A stretch of DNA of 64,000 bases from Bacillus haynesii (GCF_001969855.1 NZ_MRBL01000014.1:1-64000), one strand, 5' to 3'. Shown: positions 1 through 9,702, counted from the stretch's first letter. The notes: generated from the letters alone by a model not told the origin. A program made the numbers and translations.

Positions 1-187
1 CTTTATTTCTCTGTAATTATTATAATTATATACAAATTATCAAATAATAAATATTTTTTGTCAAGGGGAAAGACCTTTAATTTTTTGTTAAGTATTTCAG
101 CTAAAGAAAAGAGTTGGAGTTTCATAACTTTGAAATAGTATGATTGGCACAAAAGATAGAGTGGTGAGAATGAAGAGACCTAATTGA

Positions 188-222
188 AAACGAAAAGCCG
201 TCGGAAGGACGGCTTTTCTGGC
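188..222 (-). terminator. Intrinsic terminator of adhE
   Basis: An inverted repeat of AAAAGCCGTC and GACGGCTTTT around a GGAAG loop lies directly downstream of the adhE stop codon. Read on the minus strand it ends in an A/T-rich stretch. The 180 bases to its left are very AT-rich and show no supportable gene. Confidence 0.8.
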
Positions 223-2825
223 TAAACTCCTTTATACGCGGAACGGTAAATCTCAGCCAGCTCTGAAACGAGCGGCAGCTTCGGATTGGCTGTCGTGCAC
301 TGGTCTTCAAAGGCGCGTTCGGCCATGAGATCCACTTTGCTTTCGAATGCAGCGGCATCCACGCCGTTTTGTTTAATGCTCATCGGAATTTTAAGCTCTT
401 TGGCGAGCGAGATGATCTCCTGGACCAGGCTTTCAACACCTTCTGCAGTTGTTTTTGCAGGCAGGCCGAGCGTTCTGGCAATCTCCGCATAGCGCTGGTC
501 GGCAACGAAGTGGCTGTATTTAGGAAATGCCGTGAACTTTTTCGGCTTCGCTGCATTATAGCGGATCACGTGCGGCAGAAGGATGGCGTTTGCCCGTCCG
601 TGAGCGATGTGAAACTCCGCACCAAGCTTATGGGCTAAGCTGTGGTTGATGCCGAGGAAGGCATTGGAAAATGCCATTCCGGCAATCGTTGATGCATTAT
701 GCACTTTTTCGCGGGCCAGCTCGTCACTGCCGTTTTTGTATGCTCTTGGCAGGTATTCGAAGATCAGCTGGATGGCCTTCATGGCCAAGCCGTCTGTATA
801 GTCGTTAGCCATGCACGATACGTATGATTCAATTGCGTGTGTTAATACGTCCATTCCTGTGTCAGCCGTAATATGTTTCGGCACGGTCATGACAAATTGC
901 GGGTCAATGATGGCGACATCCGGTGTTAATTCATAGTCGGCCAGCGGATACTTCGTATTCGTTTCTTTGTCTGTAATAACAGAAAATGACGTGACTTCAG
1001 AGCCTGTGCCCGATGTCGTCGGGATCGCGACAAATTTTGCTTTTTCGCCCAGTTTCGGGTATTTGACAATGCGCTTGCGGATGTCCAGGAATTTTTGCTT
1101 TAAGCCAAAGAATTCAGCATCCGGGTGCTCATAGAACAACCACATTCCTTTTGCGGCATCCATTGCAGAACCTCCGCCGAGGGCGATGATGACATCCGGC
1201 TGGAATTTGGCCATCATGTCGACGCCGTTCATCACTGTTTCGATTGAAGGATCAGGCTCGACATCAGAAAAAATTTCACAATGAACGTAATCCGGACGCC
1301 TTCTTAAGTAGTGAAGGACGCGGTCTACATATCCGAGTTTCACCATTCCCGGATCGGTCACAATCAACGCTTTTGAGATGTCAGGCATTTTCGCTAAATA
1401 TTGAGTTGCGTGTTTTTCAAAATAGATTTTTGGAGGCACTTTAAACCACTGCATATTGACATTCCTTTTCGCCACTTTTTTCGTGTTGATTAAATGAACA
1501 GCTCCTACATTTGACGAGACGGAGTTCCCGCCATATGTGCCGCAGCCGAGTGTTAAGGAAGGCATATAGGCGTTGTAAATGTCGCCGATCGCCCCTTGTG
1601 ACGACGGTGCATTGACGATGATCCGCCCGGCTTTCATCCTTAATCCGAATTCTTTAACGGCTTCTTGATCGTTCGTATGAATCACCGCCGAGTGGCCGGT
1701 TCCGCCGAACGCCAGCATGTCTTCGGCGCGTTTTAACCCTTCTTGAATCCCGCTGACTTTGTAGCACGCTAAAACAGGGCTCAGTTTTTCTCTGGACAGC
1801 GGGTAATCCGGACCTACGCCTTCTAATTCGGCGATGAGGATTTTTGTATCTTGAGGCACTTTTATACCGGCCATTTCAGCGATTTTGAATGCCGGCATGC
1901 CGACGATATCAGCGTTTACCGCGCAAGTATTTTCATTGATGACCAATTTCTCGACCTTTGATTTTTCGGTTTCATTTAAGAAATAGCAGTTGTTTCTTGT
2001 CATTTCAGCTTTGACGTCTGAGTAGATGTCTTTGTCTATGATGACGGCCTGCTCAGATGCACAAATCATGCCGTTGTCAAATGTTTTGGATAAGATCAGA
2101 TCATTGACGGCTTGCTTCAGGTTGGCAGACCTCTCGATGTAGCATGGAACGTTTCCAGGTCCGACGCCAAGAGCCGGTTTTCCGGAGCTGTAAGCGGATT
2201 TCACCATGCCTGCGCCTCCTGTTGCGAGGATCAGGGAAACGTTCGGGTGGGTCATTAAGGCTTGAGTTGCATCCAGAGAAGGCGTTTCGATCCATTGGAT
2301 GCAATTGTCGGGTGCTCCTGCCTTGACGGCTGCATCCCGAAGGATTCTTGCCGCTTCACGGCTGCATTTTTGGGCGGATGGGTGGAAAGCAAACACGATT
2401 GGATTTCTTGTTTTGATCGCTATCAGGGACTTGAACATGGTAGTGGAAGTAGGGTTGGTCACCGGCGTCACACCGGCGATGACACCGACAGGCTCCGCGA
2501 TCTCAATGACTCCGTCGTGTTCGTTTTCATTGATGATGCCCACTGTTTTATCGTATTTGATATGATGGTAGACATACTCTGTGGAAAACATGTTTTTAAT
2601 GATTTTATCTTCATAAACGCCGCGCTTCGTTTCTTCGACGGCAAGTTTGGCGAGAGGCATGTGCTGATCAAGGCCGGCAAGCGCCATCTGTTTGACGATC
2701 TCATCAATCTGCTCCTGATCAAAGCTGCGGAATTCTTCCAATGCCTTTAGGCCTTTTTCGACTAGCTGATCAATCATGTTTGAGGCATTTTGCTTTTGTT
2801 TCATGTCTTTTTCTTCGATTGCCAT
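222..2825 (-). CDS. adhE: Bifunctional acetaldehyde-CoA/alcohol dehydrogenase
   Basis: This 867-residue protein reduces acetyl-CoA to acetaldehyde and then to ethanol, reoxidising two NADH during fermentation. The N-terminal half (about residues 1-440) is a CoA-acylating aldehyde dehydrogenase with the catalytic Cys in ICASEQ. The C-terminal half (about 450-867) is an iron-dependent alcohol dehydrogenase with the GGGSAMDAAKG nucleotide loop and metal-binding His residues in the NHSLAHKLG and HGRANA segments. The length is typical of AdhE. The start is supported by a GGAGGG Shine-Dalgarno eight bases upstream. It is monocistronic, ends at a hairpin, and has Rex-type palindromes upstream, so control by the NADH/NAD+ ratio is likely. 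Confidence 0.96.
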   Translation of the reverse strand: MAIEEKDMKQKQNASNMIDQLVEKGLKALEEFRSFDQEQIDEIVKQMALAGLDQHMPLAKLAVEETKRGVYEDKIIKNMFSTEYVYHHIKYDKTVGIINENEHDGVIEIAEPVGVIAGVTPVTNPTSTTMFKSLIAIKTRNPIVFAFHPSAQKCSREAARILRDAAVKAGAPDNCIQWIETPSLDATQALMTHPNVSLILATGGAGMVKSAYSSGKPALGVGPGNVPCYIERSANLKQAVNDLILSKTFDNGMICASEQAVIIDKDIYSDVKAEMTRNNCYFLNETEKSKVEKLVINENTCAVNADIVGMPAFKIAEMAGIKVPQDTKILIAELEGVGPDYPLSREKLSPVLACYKVSGIQEGLKRAEDMLAFGGTGHSAVIHTNDQEAVKEFGLRMKAGRIIVNAPSSQGAIGDIYNAYMPSLTLGCGTYGGNSVSSNVGAVHLINTKKVAKRNVNMQWFKVPPKIYFEKHATQYLAKMPDISKALIVTDPGMVKLGYVDRVLHYLRRRPDYVHCEIFSDVEPDPSIETVMNGVDMMAKFQPDVIIALGGGSAMDAAKGMWLFYEHPDAEFFGLKQKFLDIRKRIVKYPKLGEKAKFVAIPTTSGTGSEVTSFSVITDKETNTKYPLADYELTPDVAIIDPQFVMTVPKHITADTGMDVLTHAIESYVSCMANDYTDGLAMKAIQLIFEYLPRAYKNGSDELAREKVHNASTIAGMAFSNAFLGINHSLAHKLGAEFHIAHGRANAILLPHVIRYNAAKPKKFTAFPKYSHFVADQRYAEIARTLGLPAKTTAEGVESLVQEIISLAKELKIPMSIKQNGVDAAAFESKVDLMAERAFEDQCTTANPKLPLVSELAEIYRSAYKGV

Positions 2826-2898
2826 TGTAAACCCTCCAGTGAATGAATAGGAATTTGATTACAACAGGATATCCAGGGATGAATGATGTCGGCATAGT

Positions 2899-2916
2899 TT
2901 GTGAAACATTTCACAA
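2899..2916. promoter_or_regulatory. Rex operator upstream of adhE
   Basis: TTGTGAAACATTTCACAA is an 18-bp palindrome matching the Rex consensus TTGTGAA-N4-TTCACAA, 74 bp upstream of the adhE start codon. Rex represses fermentation genes when NADH is low. Confidence 0.85.
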
Positions 2917-3034
2917 TATAGATTAAAAATTTTTATCCCTGAAGTGAATCTGATGCTGATTATCTGGTTTATTTTGGCATCAGTCCTCCTTTTCTGTGGC
3001 TGAATTTATCATATCACGAATTTGAAGTATGAGT

Positions 3035-3052
3035 TTGTGAAATGTTGAACAA
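3035..3052. promoter_or_regulatory. Second, degenerate Rex-like site
   Basis: TTGTGAAATGTTGAACAA keeps an intact left Rex half-site (TTGTGAA) and a partial right half (TGAACAA). It lies 136 bp upstream of the first site, in the same adhE upstream region. Confidence 0.5.
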
Positions 3053-3082
3053 AGTATGAAATTCATTCTTGAGTAAAATAAG

Positions 3083-3110
3083 AATGCACCCCGAGATCCG
3101 GGGTGCAGCT
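3083..3110 (-). terminator. Terminator of the gnt operon
   Basis: The stem GCACCCCG/CGGGGTGC lies just downstream of the gntZ stop codon. On the minus strand it is followed by a T-rich run. Confidence 0.8.
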
Positions 3111-3111
3111 T

Positions 3112-4515
<1,404 letters not shown>

Positions 4516-4544
4516 GTGGTACCTGCTCCTTCATTAAAACTTTT

Positions 4545-5891
4545 TTATACAAATAGACTTAACAATAAAGTAAATCCTAATCCGGCCACCGCGATAATTG
4601 TTTCAAGCAGTGTCCAGGTGGCAAATGTTTCTTTCATGCTTAGGCCGAAATATTCTTTGAACATCCAGAAGCCCGCGTCATTGACATGGGAAGCGATTAC
4701 ACTTCCGGCCCCTGTTGCAAGCACGACCAGCGCAAGATTGACATCGCTTTGTCCGAGCATCGGGAGAACGAGTCCGGTTGTGCTTAATGCAGCAACTGTT
4801 GCGGAACCTAAAGAGATGCGCAGAATCGCGGCGATGACCCAGGCGAGCAAGATCGGCGACATGGCTGTTCCTTTGAATAATTCAGCTACATAGTCGCCTA
4901 CTCCGCCGTTGATCAAGACTTGTTTGAAGGCGCCGCCGCCCCCGATGATCAAGAGCATCATTCCGATTTGTGTAATGGCAGTTGAACAGGAATCCATCAC
5001 TTGTTTGATCGGGATCTTTCTGGCGATACCCATCGTATAGATCGCCACCAACAGGGAGATGACCATCGAAGTCGAGGCATTCCCGATTAAGCGAACCGCT
5101 GCCAGCAGGCTGTTGTCTGCAAGTCCCATCGTTTCTTGAATGAGCGTAATAACAGTCGAAATCGACATGATAATGACCGGAAGCATAGCTGTGAAGACGC
5201 TGATGCCAAAGGCTGGCGTCTCTTCAAGCTTGAACGTTTTCTGCTCACCGAGCGAAGCGATGCTGCCCATTTTCTCAAATGATTGCGGGACGATTTTTTT
5301 CGCCAGTTTTGTAAATAAAGGTCCGGCCAAAAGAACGGTTGGAATGGCAACAATGATACCGTAGAGCAGCACTTCCCCGATATTGGCGCCGAGCTCTCCC
5401 GCGATAGCCGTCGGTCCCGGATGCGGAGGCAGGAAGCCGTGTGTGACGGATAAGGCCGCCGTCATCGGAATTCCAAGGTATAAAATAGAAATCTTCAATT
5501 CTCTTGAAATGGCGAATACAATAGGAATTAATAAAACCAATCCGACTTCGAAGAATAATGCAACCCCGATGATAAAGGAGGCGATGACGACCGCCCATTG
5601 GATATTTTTCTCCCCGAATTTGTTGACGAGGGTCATCGCAATGCGCTGAGCGCCCCCTGAATCCGCGATCAGCTTACCCAGCATGGCGCCGAGCCCGAAG
5701 ATCAATGCGATATGGCCGAGCGTTCCGCCAAGGCCTTGTTCAATCGTTTTGACGATGTCGTCAAGCGGCATTCCAAGTGCCAATGCAACACCGAACGATA
5801 CGATAATCAAGGAAACAAACGTATTCAGTTTTAACCCCATAATCAAAAGCAATAATGCGACAATCCCGATTGCTACGATCAATAATGGCAT
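4545..5891 (-). CDS. gntP: Gluconate permease
   Basis: This 448-residue integral membrane protein of the GntP (gluconate:H+ symporter) family has about 12-14 hydrophobic segments across the whole chain. Family hallmarks include the N-terminal LLIMGLKLNTFVSLI helix, the LPPHPGPTAIAGELG segment near residue 150, and the C-terminal ASHVNDAGFWMFKEYFG motif. It imports gluconate for GntK. The ATG is preceded by GGAGGCG. It lies 22 bp downstream of gntK and upstream of gntZ, so it is co-transcribed from the gntR promoter. Confidence 0.95.
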   Translation of the reverse strand: MPLLIVAIGIVALLLLIMGLKLNTFVSLIIVSFGVALALGMPLDDIVKTIEQGLGGTLGHIALIFGLGAMLGKLIADSGGAQRIAMTLVNKFGEKNIQWAVVIASFIIGVALFFEVGLVLLIPIVFAISRELKISILYLGIPMTAALSVTHGFLPPHPGPTAIAGELGANIGEVLLYGIIVAIPTVLLAGPLFTKLAKKIVPQSFEKMGSIASLGEQKTFKLEETPAFGISVFTAMLPVIIMSISTVITLIQETMGLADNSLLAAVRLIGNASTSMVISLLVAIYTMGIARKIPIKQVMDSCSTAITQIGMMLLIIGGGGAFKQVLINGGVGDYVAELFKGTAMSPILLAWVIAAILRISLGSATVAALSTTGLVLPMLGQSDVNLALVVLATGAGSVIASHVNDAGFWMFKEYFGLSMKETFATWTLLETIIAVAGLGFTLLLSLFV

Positions 5892-5913
5892 GATAACGCC
5901 TCCAATTCTTCCC

Positions 5914-7455
5914 CTATTGTTTGCTGGTTAAGCTTCTTTGATAATTTGCAATTTGTGTATACTCGTTTTCCAGTGCTCGAGATAAGTTGATAAATATCGG
6001 CATTAATTTTCTGTATTCTTTGGCCGATTCTTCTTTCGGTGCGTGTCTGTGCGTGCTTCCGACCATGTCGGAGACGACATCGAACGAATCGATTTTTCCT
6101 GTCGCGTACAGCCCCAAAATGCAGGCGCCGAGACAAGAGCTTTCATAGCTTTCCGGCACGACGACTTCCGATTCGAAAATATCGGCCATCATTTGCCTCC
6201 ACACATCAGATCTTGCGAAACCTCCGGTCGCTTGAATTCGGGCAACTGGACCGTCCATGCATTCTGTCAACGCCAGGAAGACGGTGTACAGATTGTAAAT
6301 AACCCCTTCCAATGCCGCGCGAATCATGTGTTCCTTTTTATGCGACATGGTGAGGCCGAAGAATGAACCGCGCACATCCGGATTCCAGAGCGGCGCCCGT
6401 TCGCCCGCGAGGTATGGATGGAACAGCAGTCCGTCGGCACCCGGCCTGACGCGTTCGGCAATTTTGGTCAAGACATCGTACGGATCAATGCCGAGGCGTT
6501 TTGCCGTTTCGATTTCTGATGAAGCAAATTCATCTCTGATCCAGCGAAGGACGATCCCGCCGTTGTTGACTGGCCCGCCGATGACCCAATGGTTCTCAGT
6601 TAAGGCATAGCAAAAGATTCTGCCTTTTTCATCGGTCTGCGGCTCATCGATAATCGTGCGAATCGCACCGCTTGTCCCGATGGTGACGGCGATTTCGCCT
6701 TTTTTAATCGCGTTGACGCCGAGGTTGGACAACACGCCGTCGCTGGCACCGATGACAAACGGCGTTTGCGGATCGATTCCCATCATCGCCGCCAGTTCTG
6801 GATCGCAATTATGGAAAATGGCTGTTGTCGGAACGAGCTTTGATAAGTGGTCGGGCGTGATGCCGGCAATGGTCAGCGCTTCTTCGTCCCAGTTCAATGT
6901 TTTGAGATTCATCATTCCCATCGCCGAAGCTAATGAGTGATCGACGACATATTGATCAAATAGTTTTTTGAAAATATATTCTTTGATTCCGATATATTTT
7001 TTCGCTTTGGCAGCGGTTTCAGGATGTTCGTTCACAATCCACGTGATTTTGTTTAGCGGCGTCATTGGATGAATCGGCGTTCCCGTCCGTTTGTAGATAT
7101 TGTGCCCGTTCATTTCTTCTTTGATTTTATGAGCCCAGCCTTCGCTTCTGTTATCTGCCCAAGTGATGCAGGAGGTGAGCGGCTTGTCGTTTTCGTCCAT
7201 CGCAATCACGCTGTGCATCGCGCTGCTGAATGAAATGAATGACGGCTGTTTGTCAGGATGCTGCTGCATGATTTTCGCCGTTGACTGGATGACGGCCTGA
7301 AAGATTTCATCCGGGTTTTGTTCAGCGGTCGAGATGTCCGGTGTGTGAAGCGGGTAGCCGATGCTTTCCTTTTGGATCACGGCCCCTTTTTCACTGAATA
7401 AAACCGCTTTCGTGCTTGTCGTACCGATATCTATGCCTAACATATAACTAGTCAT
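5914..7455 (-). CDS. gntK: Gluconokinase
   Basis: This 513-residue FGGY-family carbohydrate kinase phosphorylates gluconate to 6-phosphogluconate. The N-terminal phosphate-binding motif DIGTTSTKAVLF (from residue 9), the GASDGVLSNLG segment in the hinge region and the C-terminal GGFARSDVWRQ signature are all present. The length equals that of the B. subtilis enzyme. The ATG overlaps the gntR stop by eight bases, implying translational coupling. The SD (AAAGGGG) lies within gntR. Confidence 0.95.
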   Translation of the reverse strand: MTSYMLGIDIGTTSTKAVLFSEKGAVIQKESIGYPLHTPDISTAEQNPDEIFQAVIQSTAKIMQQHPDKQPSFISFSSAMHSVIAMDENDKPLTSCITWADNRSEGWAHKIKEEMNGHNIYKRTGTPIHPMTPLNKITWIVNEHPETAAKAKKYIGIKEYIFKKLFDQYVVDHSLASAMGMMNLKTLNWDEEALTIAGITPDHLSKLVPTTAIFHNCDPELAAMMGIDPQTPFVIGASDGVLSNLGVNAIKKGEIAVTIGTSGAIRTIIDEPQTDEKGRIFCYALTENHWVIGGPVNNGGIVLRWIRDEFASSEIETAKRLGIDPYDVLTKIAERVRPGADGLLFHPYLAGERAPLWNPDVRGSFFGLTMSHKKEHMIRAALEGVIYNLYTVFLALTECMDGPVARIQATGGFARSDVWRQMMADIFESEVVVPESYESSCLGACILGLYATGKIDSFDVVSDMVGSTHRHAPKEESAKEYRKLMPIFINLSRALENEYTQIANYQRSLTSKQ

Positions 7456-8179
7456 TTTCTTGTTCGGCCCCTTTCGTCAGCATTTGTTGCGACAGCCATA
7501 GATCTTCAACTTTACCTTGTACGTCATCGAAATTTTGATGTAGGGATTTAAGCATCAGATCCCTGTCTTTCGTTTTGATCGCTTGGATATAAAGTTCATG
7601 GTTATCGAGAATTCGTTCAAAGTCTTCGTATTTTTCTTTTAAGCGGGCCCTCATGGATAAAAGAATAAAGCTTTCCATCACAGGTTTGAGATTGTTCCAT
7701 ATCATCAAAATGTAAGAATGATTGATGGAGCGGACAATCGTTTCGTGAAATAAGACGTCTTGAAATGAGAACTCGTCGGCATCTTTGTATTTGATGGAGA
7801 CTTTCATCATCTCCAATATTTTGCTGAGGTCTGTTACCAGTTCGTCGACATTGGCCCGTCCAAGCCGTTCGAATACGAATGTTTCCATCACCAGACGCAC
7901 ATCATAAATTTCTCCAATTTCTTTTTCAGTTAAACCGATGACAACGGCGCCCATCCGTTCCAAACGAATGATTTTTTCCGATGCCAGTATTTTTAAAGCC
8001 TCGCGGATGGGAGACCGGCTCACCGAGAATTCCGCAGCCAATTTATTTTCAGATAAAATGGTACCGCTTTCAATCAAGCCGGAAATAATGCGCATTCTCA
8101 GCTCGCATGCGACGCGAACACCTGTTGAAGCTCTTGAAAGCCACTTCTCCGGATATAAAAGGCCTTTAGATCCGCTCAT
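7448..8179 (-). CDS. gntR: Gluconate operon repressor
   Basis: This 243-residue protein is the founding type of the GntR family. The N-terminal winged helix (about residues 20-90) contains LAAEFSVSRSPIREALKILASE. The C-terminal helical domain (about 95-235) binds the effector gluconate. It is the first gene of its operon and is expected to repress it through the palindrome just upstream. The start is supported by AAGGTG nine bases upstream. A perfect cre site lies inside the coding sequence. Confidence 0.95.
   Translation of the reverse strand: MSGSKGLLYPEKWLSRASTGVRVACELRMRIISGLIESGTILSENKLAAEFSVSRSPIREALKILASEKIIRLERMGAVVIGLTEKEIGEIYDVRLVMETFVFERLGRANVDELVTDLSKILEMMKVSIKYKDADEFSFQDVLFHETIVRSINHSYILMIWNNLKPVMESFILLSMRARLKEKYEDFERILDNHELYIQAIKTKDRDLMLKSLHQNFDDVQGKVEDLWLSQQMLTKGAEQEND
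8058..8073 (-). promoter_or_regulatory. cre site inside gntR
   Basis: Read on the minus strand, TTGAAAGCGGTACCAT matches the CcpA consensus WTGNAANCGNWNNCAW at every fixed position. The known B. subtilis gnt operon also has an intragenic cre in gntR. Confidence 0.88.
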
Positions 8180-8205
8180 ACGCTCACCTTCCTAGTTATA
8201 CGAGT

Positions 8206-8223
8206 ATACTTGTATACAAGTAT
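8206..8223. promoter_or_regulatory. GntR operator
   Basis: ATACTTGTATACAAGTAT is a perfect 18-bp palindrome between the gntR promoter and start codon. It matches the known B. subtilis GntR operator and overlaps the expected transcription start. Confidence 0.92.
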
Positions 8224-8250
8224 GATAACGCGATTATTTTGATTATGCAA
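8222..8250 (-). promoter_or_regulatory. gntRKPZ promoter
   Basis: On the minus strand the -35 TTGCAT (8245-8250) and -10 TATCAT (8222-8227) are separated by 17 bp. The -10 abuts the GntR operator, as expected for repression by occlusion. Confidence 0.82.
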
Positions 8251-8260
8251 ACACTTTCAT
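8245..8260 (-). promoter_or_regulatory. Promoter-proximal cre of gnt
   Basis: ATGAAAGTGTTTGCAT (minus strand) differs from the cre consensus at one fixed base (T for C in the central CG). It overlaps the -35 element of the gnt promoter. Confidence 0.6.
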
Positions 8261-8313
8261 TTTAAATTTTTCGAAAAATTTTTTCCAGTTGCTTTGAATG
8301 CCCCGCTAAAGCA

Positions 8314-8347
8314 AAAAAATAAAGGGAGCAGGTGCCCTTTATTTTTT
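8314..8347. terminator. Bidirectional terminator after the EVE gene
   Basis: AAATAAAGGG and CCCTTTATTT form a stem with poly-A on the left and poly-T on the right. It overlaps the last codons of the EVE-domain gene on the minus strand. Confidence 0.75.
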
Positions 8348-8779
8348 GACCATTTGTTTAACGATGAGTTTGAAGTCATGTTCGCTAATTTCTATGTGCC
8401 CAAATCGAAAGGAATAACCCCAGTGCCGTTTGTTTTTGATGAAAGAGAGGTTAGGAATGAATGGTTGGATCGGCGTTTCCCGGCATTTTAAAAAGTTGAT
8501 CTTCCTTCTGTAAGGTGAGAATCCTTCTCCCGCATGAACCTTGTAAACTCTGTTATCACTCACTTCCCCTACAGCTGTAAACTTTTGATAGGGCGCATGA
8601 TCTTTGAGATTTTGTTTTGGCGAGTAATAAAAGATCCAATCGCCAGGATTCATTCTTTTTAAAGGCGCCTCTTTTCCGTGGCAAAGTTGGGCGAAGCCTC
8701 CGGATACACCTTTCAAGACGTGATCGCGCGAAGCTACGCCGATCCAATACCTTCTTTTCATTCCATTCAGCATCCGCAA
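8339..8779 (-). CDS. EVE (UPF0310) domain protein
   Basis: This protein of at most 146 residues is a single EVE domain, a PUA-like fold of the UPF0310 family. Visible hallmarks are YWIGVASRDHVLKGVSGGFAQLCHGK at the N-terminus, NPGDWIFYYSP in the middle and the GYSFRFGHIEI segment near the end. EVE proteins are thought to bind modified bases in nucleic acids, but no substrate can be assigned here. The gene overlaps the end of the rhodanese gene. The longest frame starts at TTG 8779; an ATG at 8773 (SD AAGG inside the rhodanese gene) or 8761 (MKRRYWIGV) may be the real start. Confidence 0.8.
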   Translation of the reverse strand: MRMLNGMKRRYWIGVASRDHVLKGVSGGFAQLCHGKEAPLKRMNPGDWIFYYSPKQNLKDHAPYQKFTAVGEVSDNRVYKVHAGEGFSPYRRKINFLKCRETPIQPFIPNLSFIKNKRHWGYSFRFGHIEISEHDFKLIVKQMVKK

Positions 8780-9159
8780 GCATCCTTGTCAGTATCCCCT
8801 TCGGTGCATGCTGACACAGGAAAATTCATTTCTCTCCATGCCGCAATCCCTCCGGTCAGCTCTTTCACTTGATAGCCTTTTTCTAATAAAAATTTAGCTG
8901 CTTTAGCTGCCGTATTGCACCAGACATCCCAGCAGTACACAATGATTTCTTTATCTTTCGGGATATCCTTTAATCGATGAGGGAGCTCCTGTTCAGGTAT
9001 TACTTGAGCACCTTTTATTGTCAAGCTCCTGACTTCGCTTGGCCCGTTTCTTACATCCATTAAAAAATATTTTTCAGGGTTGTCCTTTGATGATCTTAAA
9101 TAATCCATCGGACTAATGGTGGCTTCTAAACGTGCATTGAAAAAATCAATTGAATTCAT
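8767..9159 (-). CDS. Rhodanese-like domain protein with Cys-rich tail
   Basis: This 130-residue single-domain rhodanese has FLMDVRNGPSE near residue 33, an active-site Cys in IVYCWDVWCNTAAKAA (about residue 75) and LTGGIAAWREMNFPV near the end. Rhodaneses move sulfane sulfur or bind sulfur oxyanions. The active-site loop departs from the usual CRSGxRS pattern and holds a second Cys. The C-terminal tail adds three more Cys (CTEGDTDKDACGC). It lies 12 bp downstream of a MarR regulator and overlaps the EVE gene, so the three form one operon. A role in sulfide or thiol stress is an inference. Confidence 0.85.
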   Translation of the reverse strand: MNSIDFFNARLEATISPMDYLRSSKDNPEKYFLMDVRNGPSEVRSLTIKGAQVIPEQELPHRLKDIPKDKEIIVYCWDVWCNTAAKAAKFLLEKGYQVKELTGGIAAWREMNFPVSACTEGDTDKDACGC

Positions 9160-9171
9160 GGGACACGCCTC

Positions 9172-9597
9172 CTAGTTTTTATACTTTTTCCATACTTTTA
9201 AAAGCAAATCTTTAAATAATTTCTTTTCATTGTCTGTCAGAGGGGATAAAACCTCGTATTCTGTCTGTACTAAAATCTGTTTGCACGATGACAGTACATC
9301 GCTGCCTTTTTCAGTAAGGATTAGGCTGTATGCCCTGCGATCACTTGCGTTTTTTGTCCTTTCCACAAAGCCTGATGCTTCTAAATGGTCGACATGGCTC
9401 ACCATTGTCGTACGGTCGATCTGCAGTTGTTCAGAAATCAGTTTTTGAGAAGAAAAAGGGTTTTCTTCAATAAATACAAGTACTCCGAATTGCCTGGCAT
9501 TCAAGCTATATGGAGCGAGAACATCAGCAAATTGATCCTCCATTTGCTGAAGAACCTTTCCTAGCAAAAATCCGTAGAATTGACTTAATTGTTCCAA
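9172..9597 (-). CDS. MarR-family transcriptional regulator
   Basis: This 141-residue protein has the MarR winged-helix architecture: dimerisation helices at both ends and a DNA-binding core with SEQLQIDRTTMVSHVDHLEASGFVERT and the wing RRAYSLILTEKG. Only one Cys is present, in LSSCKQ about two thirds along, so an N-terminal thiol switch of the OhrR type is not evident. It is the first gene of a three-gene operon with the rhodanese and EVE genes. It probably represses its own promoter through the long palindrome at 9626-9658. The ligand is unknown. Confidence 0.88.
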   Translation of the reverse strand: MEQLSQFYGFLLGKVLQQMEDQFADVLAPYSLNARQFGVLVFIEENPFSSQKLISEQLQIDRTTMVSHVDHLEASGFVERTKNASDRRAYSLILTEKGSDVLSSCKQILVQTEYEVLSPLTDNEKKLFKDLLLKVWKKYKN

Positions 9598-9625
9598 AAA
9601 TCATCACCACCTAAAATAATCACCA

Positions 9626-9658
9626 AACAATATAGTCAGTATAACTGATTATATTGTT
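9626..9658. promoter_or_regulatory. MarR operator palindrome
   Basis: The arms AACAATATAGTCAGT and ACTGATTATATTGTT flank a 3-bp centre and pair at 14 of 15 positions. The palindrome covers the -10 and the spacer of the MarR promoter, the classic arrangement for autorepression. Confidence 0.75.
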
Positions 9659-9666
9659 AAACGCAA
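9638..9666 (-). promoter_or_regulatory. Promoter of the marR-rhodanese-EVE operon
   Basis: On the minus strand the -35 TTGCGT (9661-9666) and -10 TATACT (9638-9643) are 17 bp apart, 41 bp upstream of the MarR start codon. Confidence 0.7.
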
Positions 9667-9685
9667 GCTTTCTTGTTTTCGTTTG

Positions 9686-9702
9686 TTAATTTAATTAATT
9701 AA
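9686..9702. promoter_or_regulatory. ROK operator-like word upstream of the ROK gene
   Basis: TTAATTTAATTAATTAA lies just upstream of a -10 TACAAT (9709-9714). Its first 13 bases recur exactly in the galK promoter region at 14665-14677, suggesting a shared operator. AT-richness lowers specificity. Confidence 0.5.

Noticed and set aside
2262-2750. 162-codon open frame on the plus strand
   Set aside because: It lies wholly antisense to adhE, has no SD or family features, and is a shadow of a GC-skewed codon pattern.
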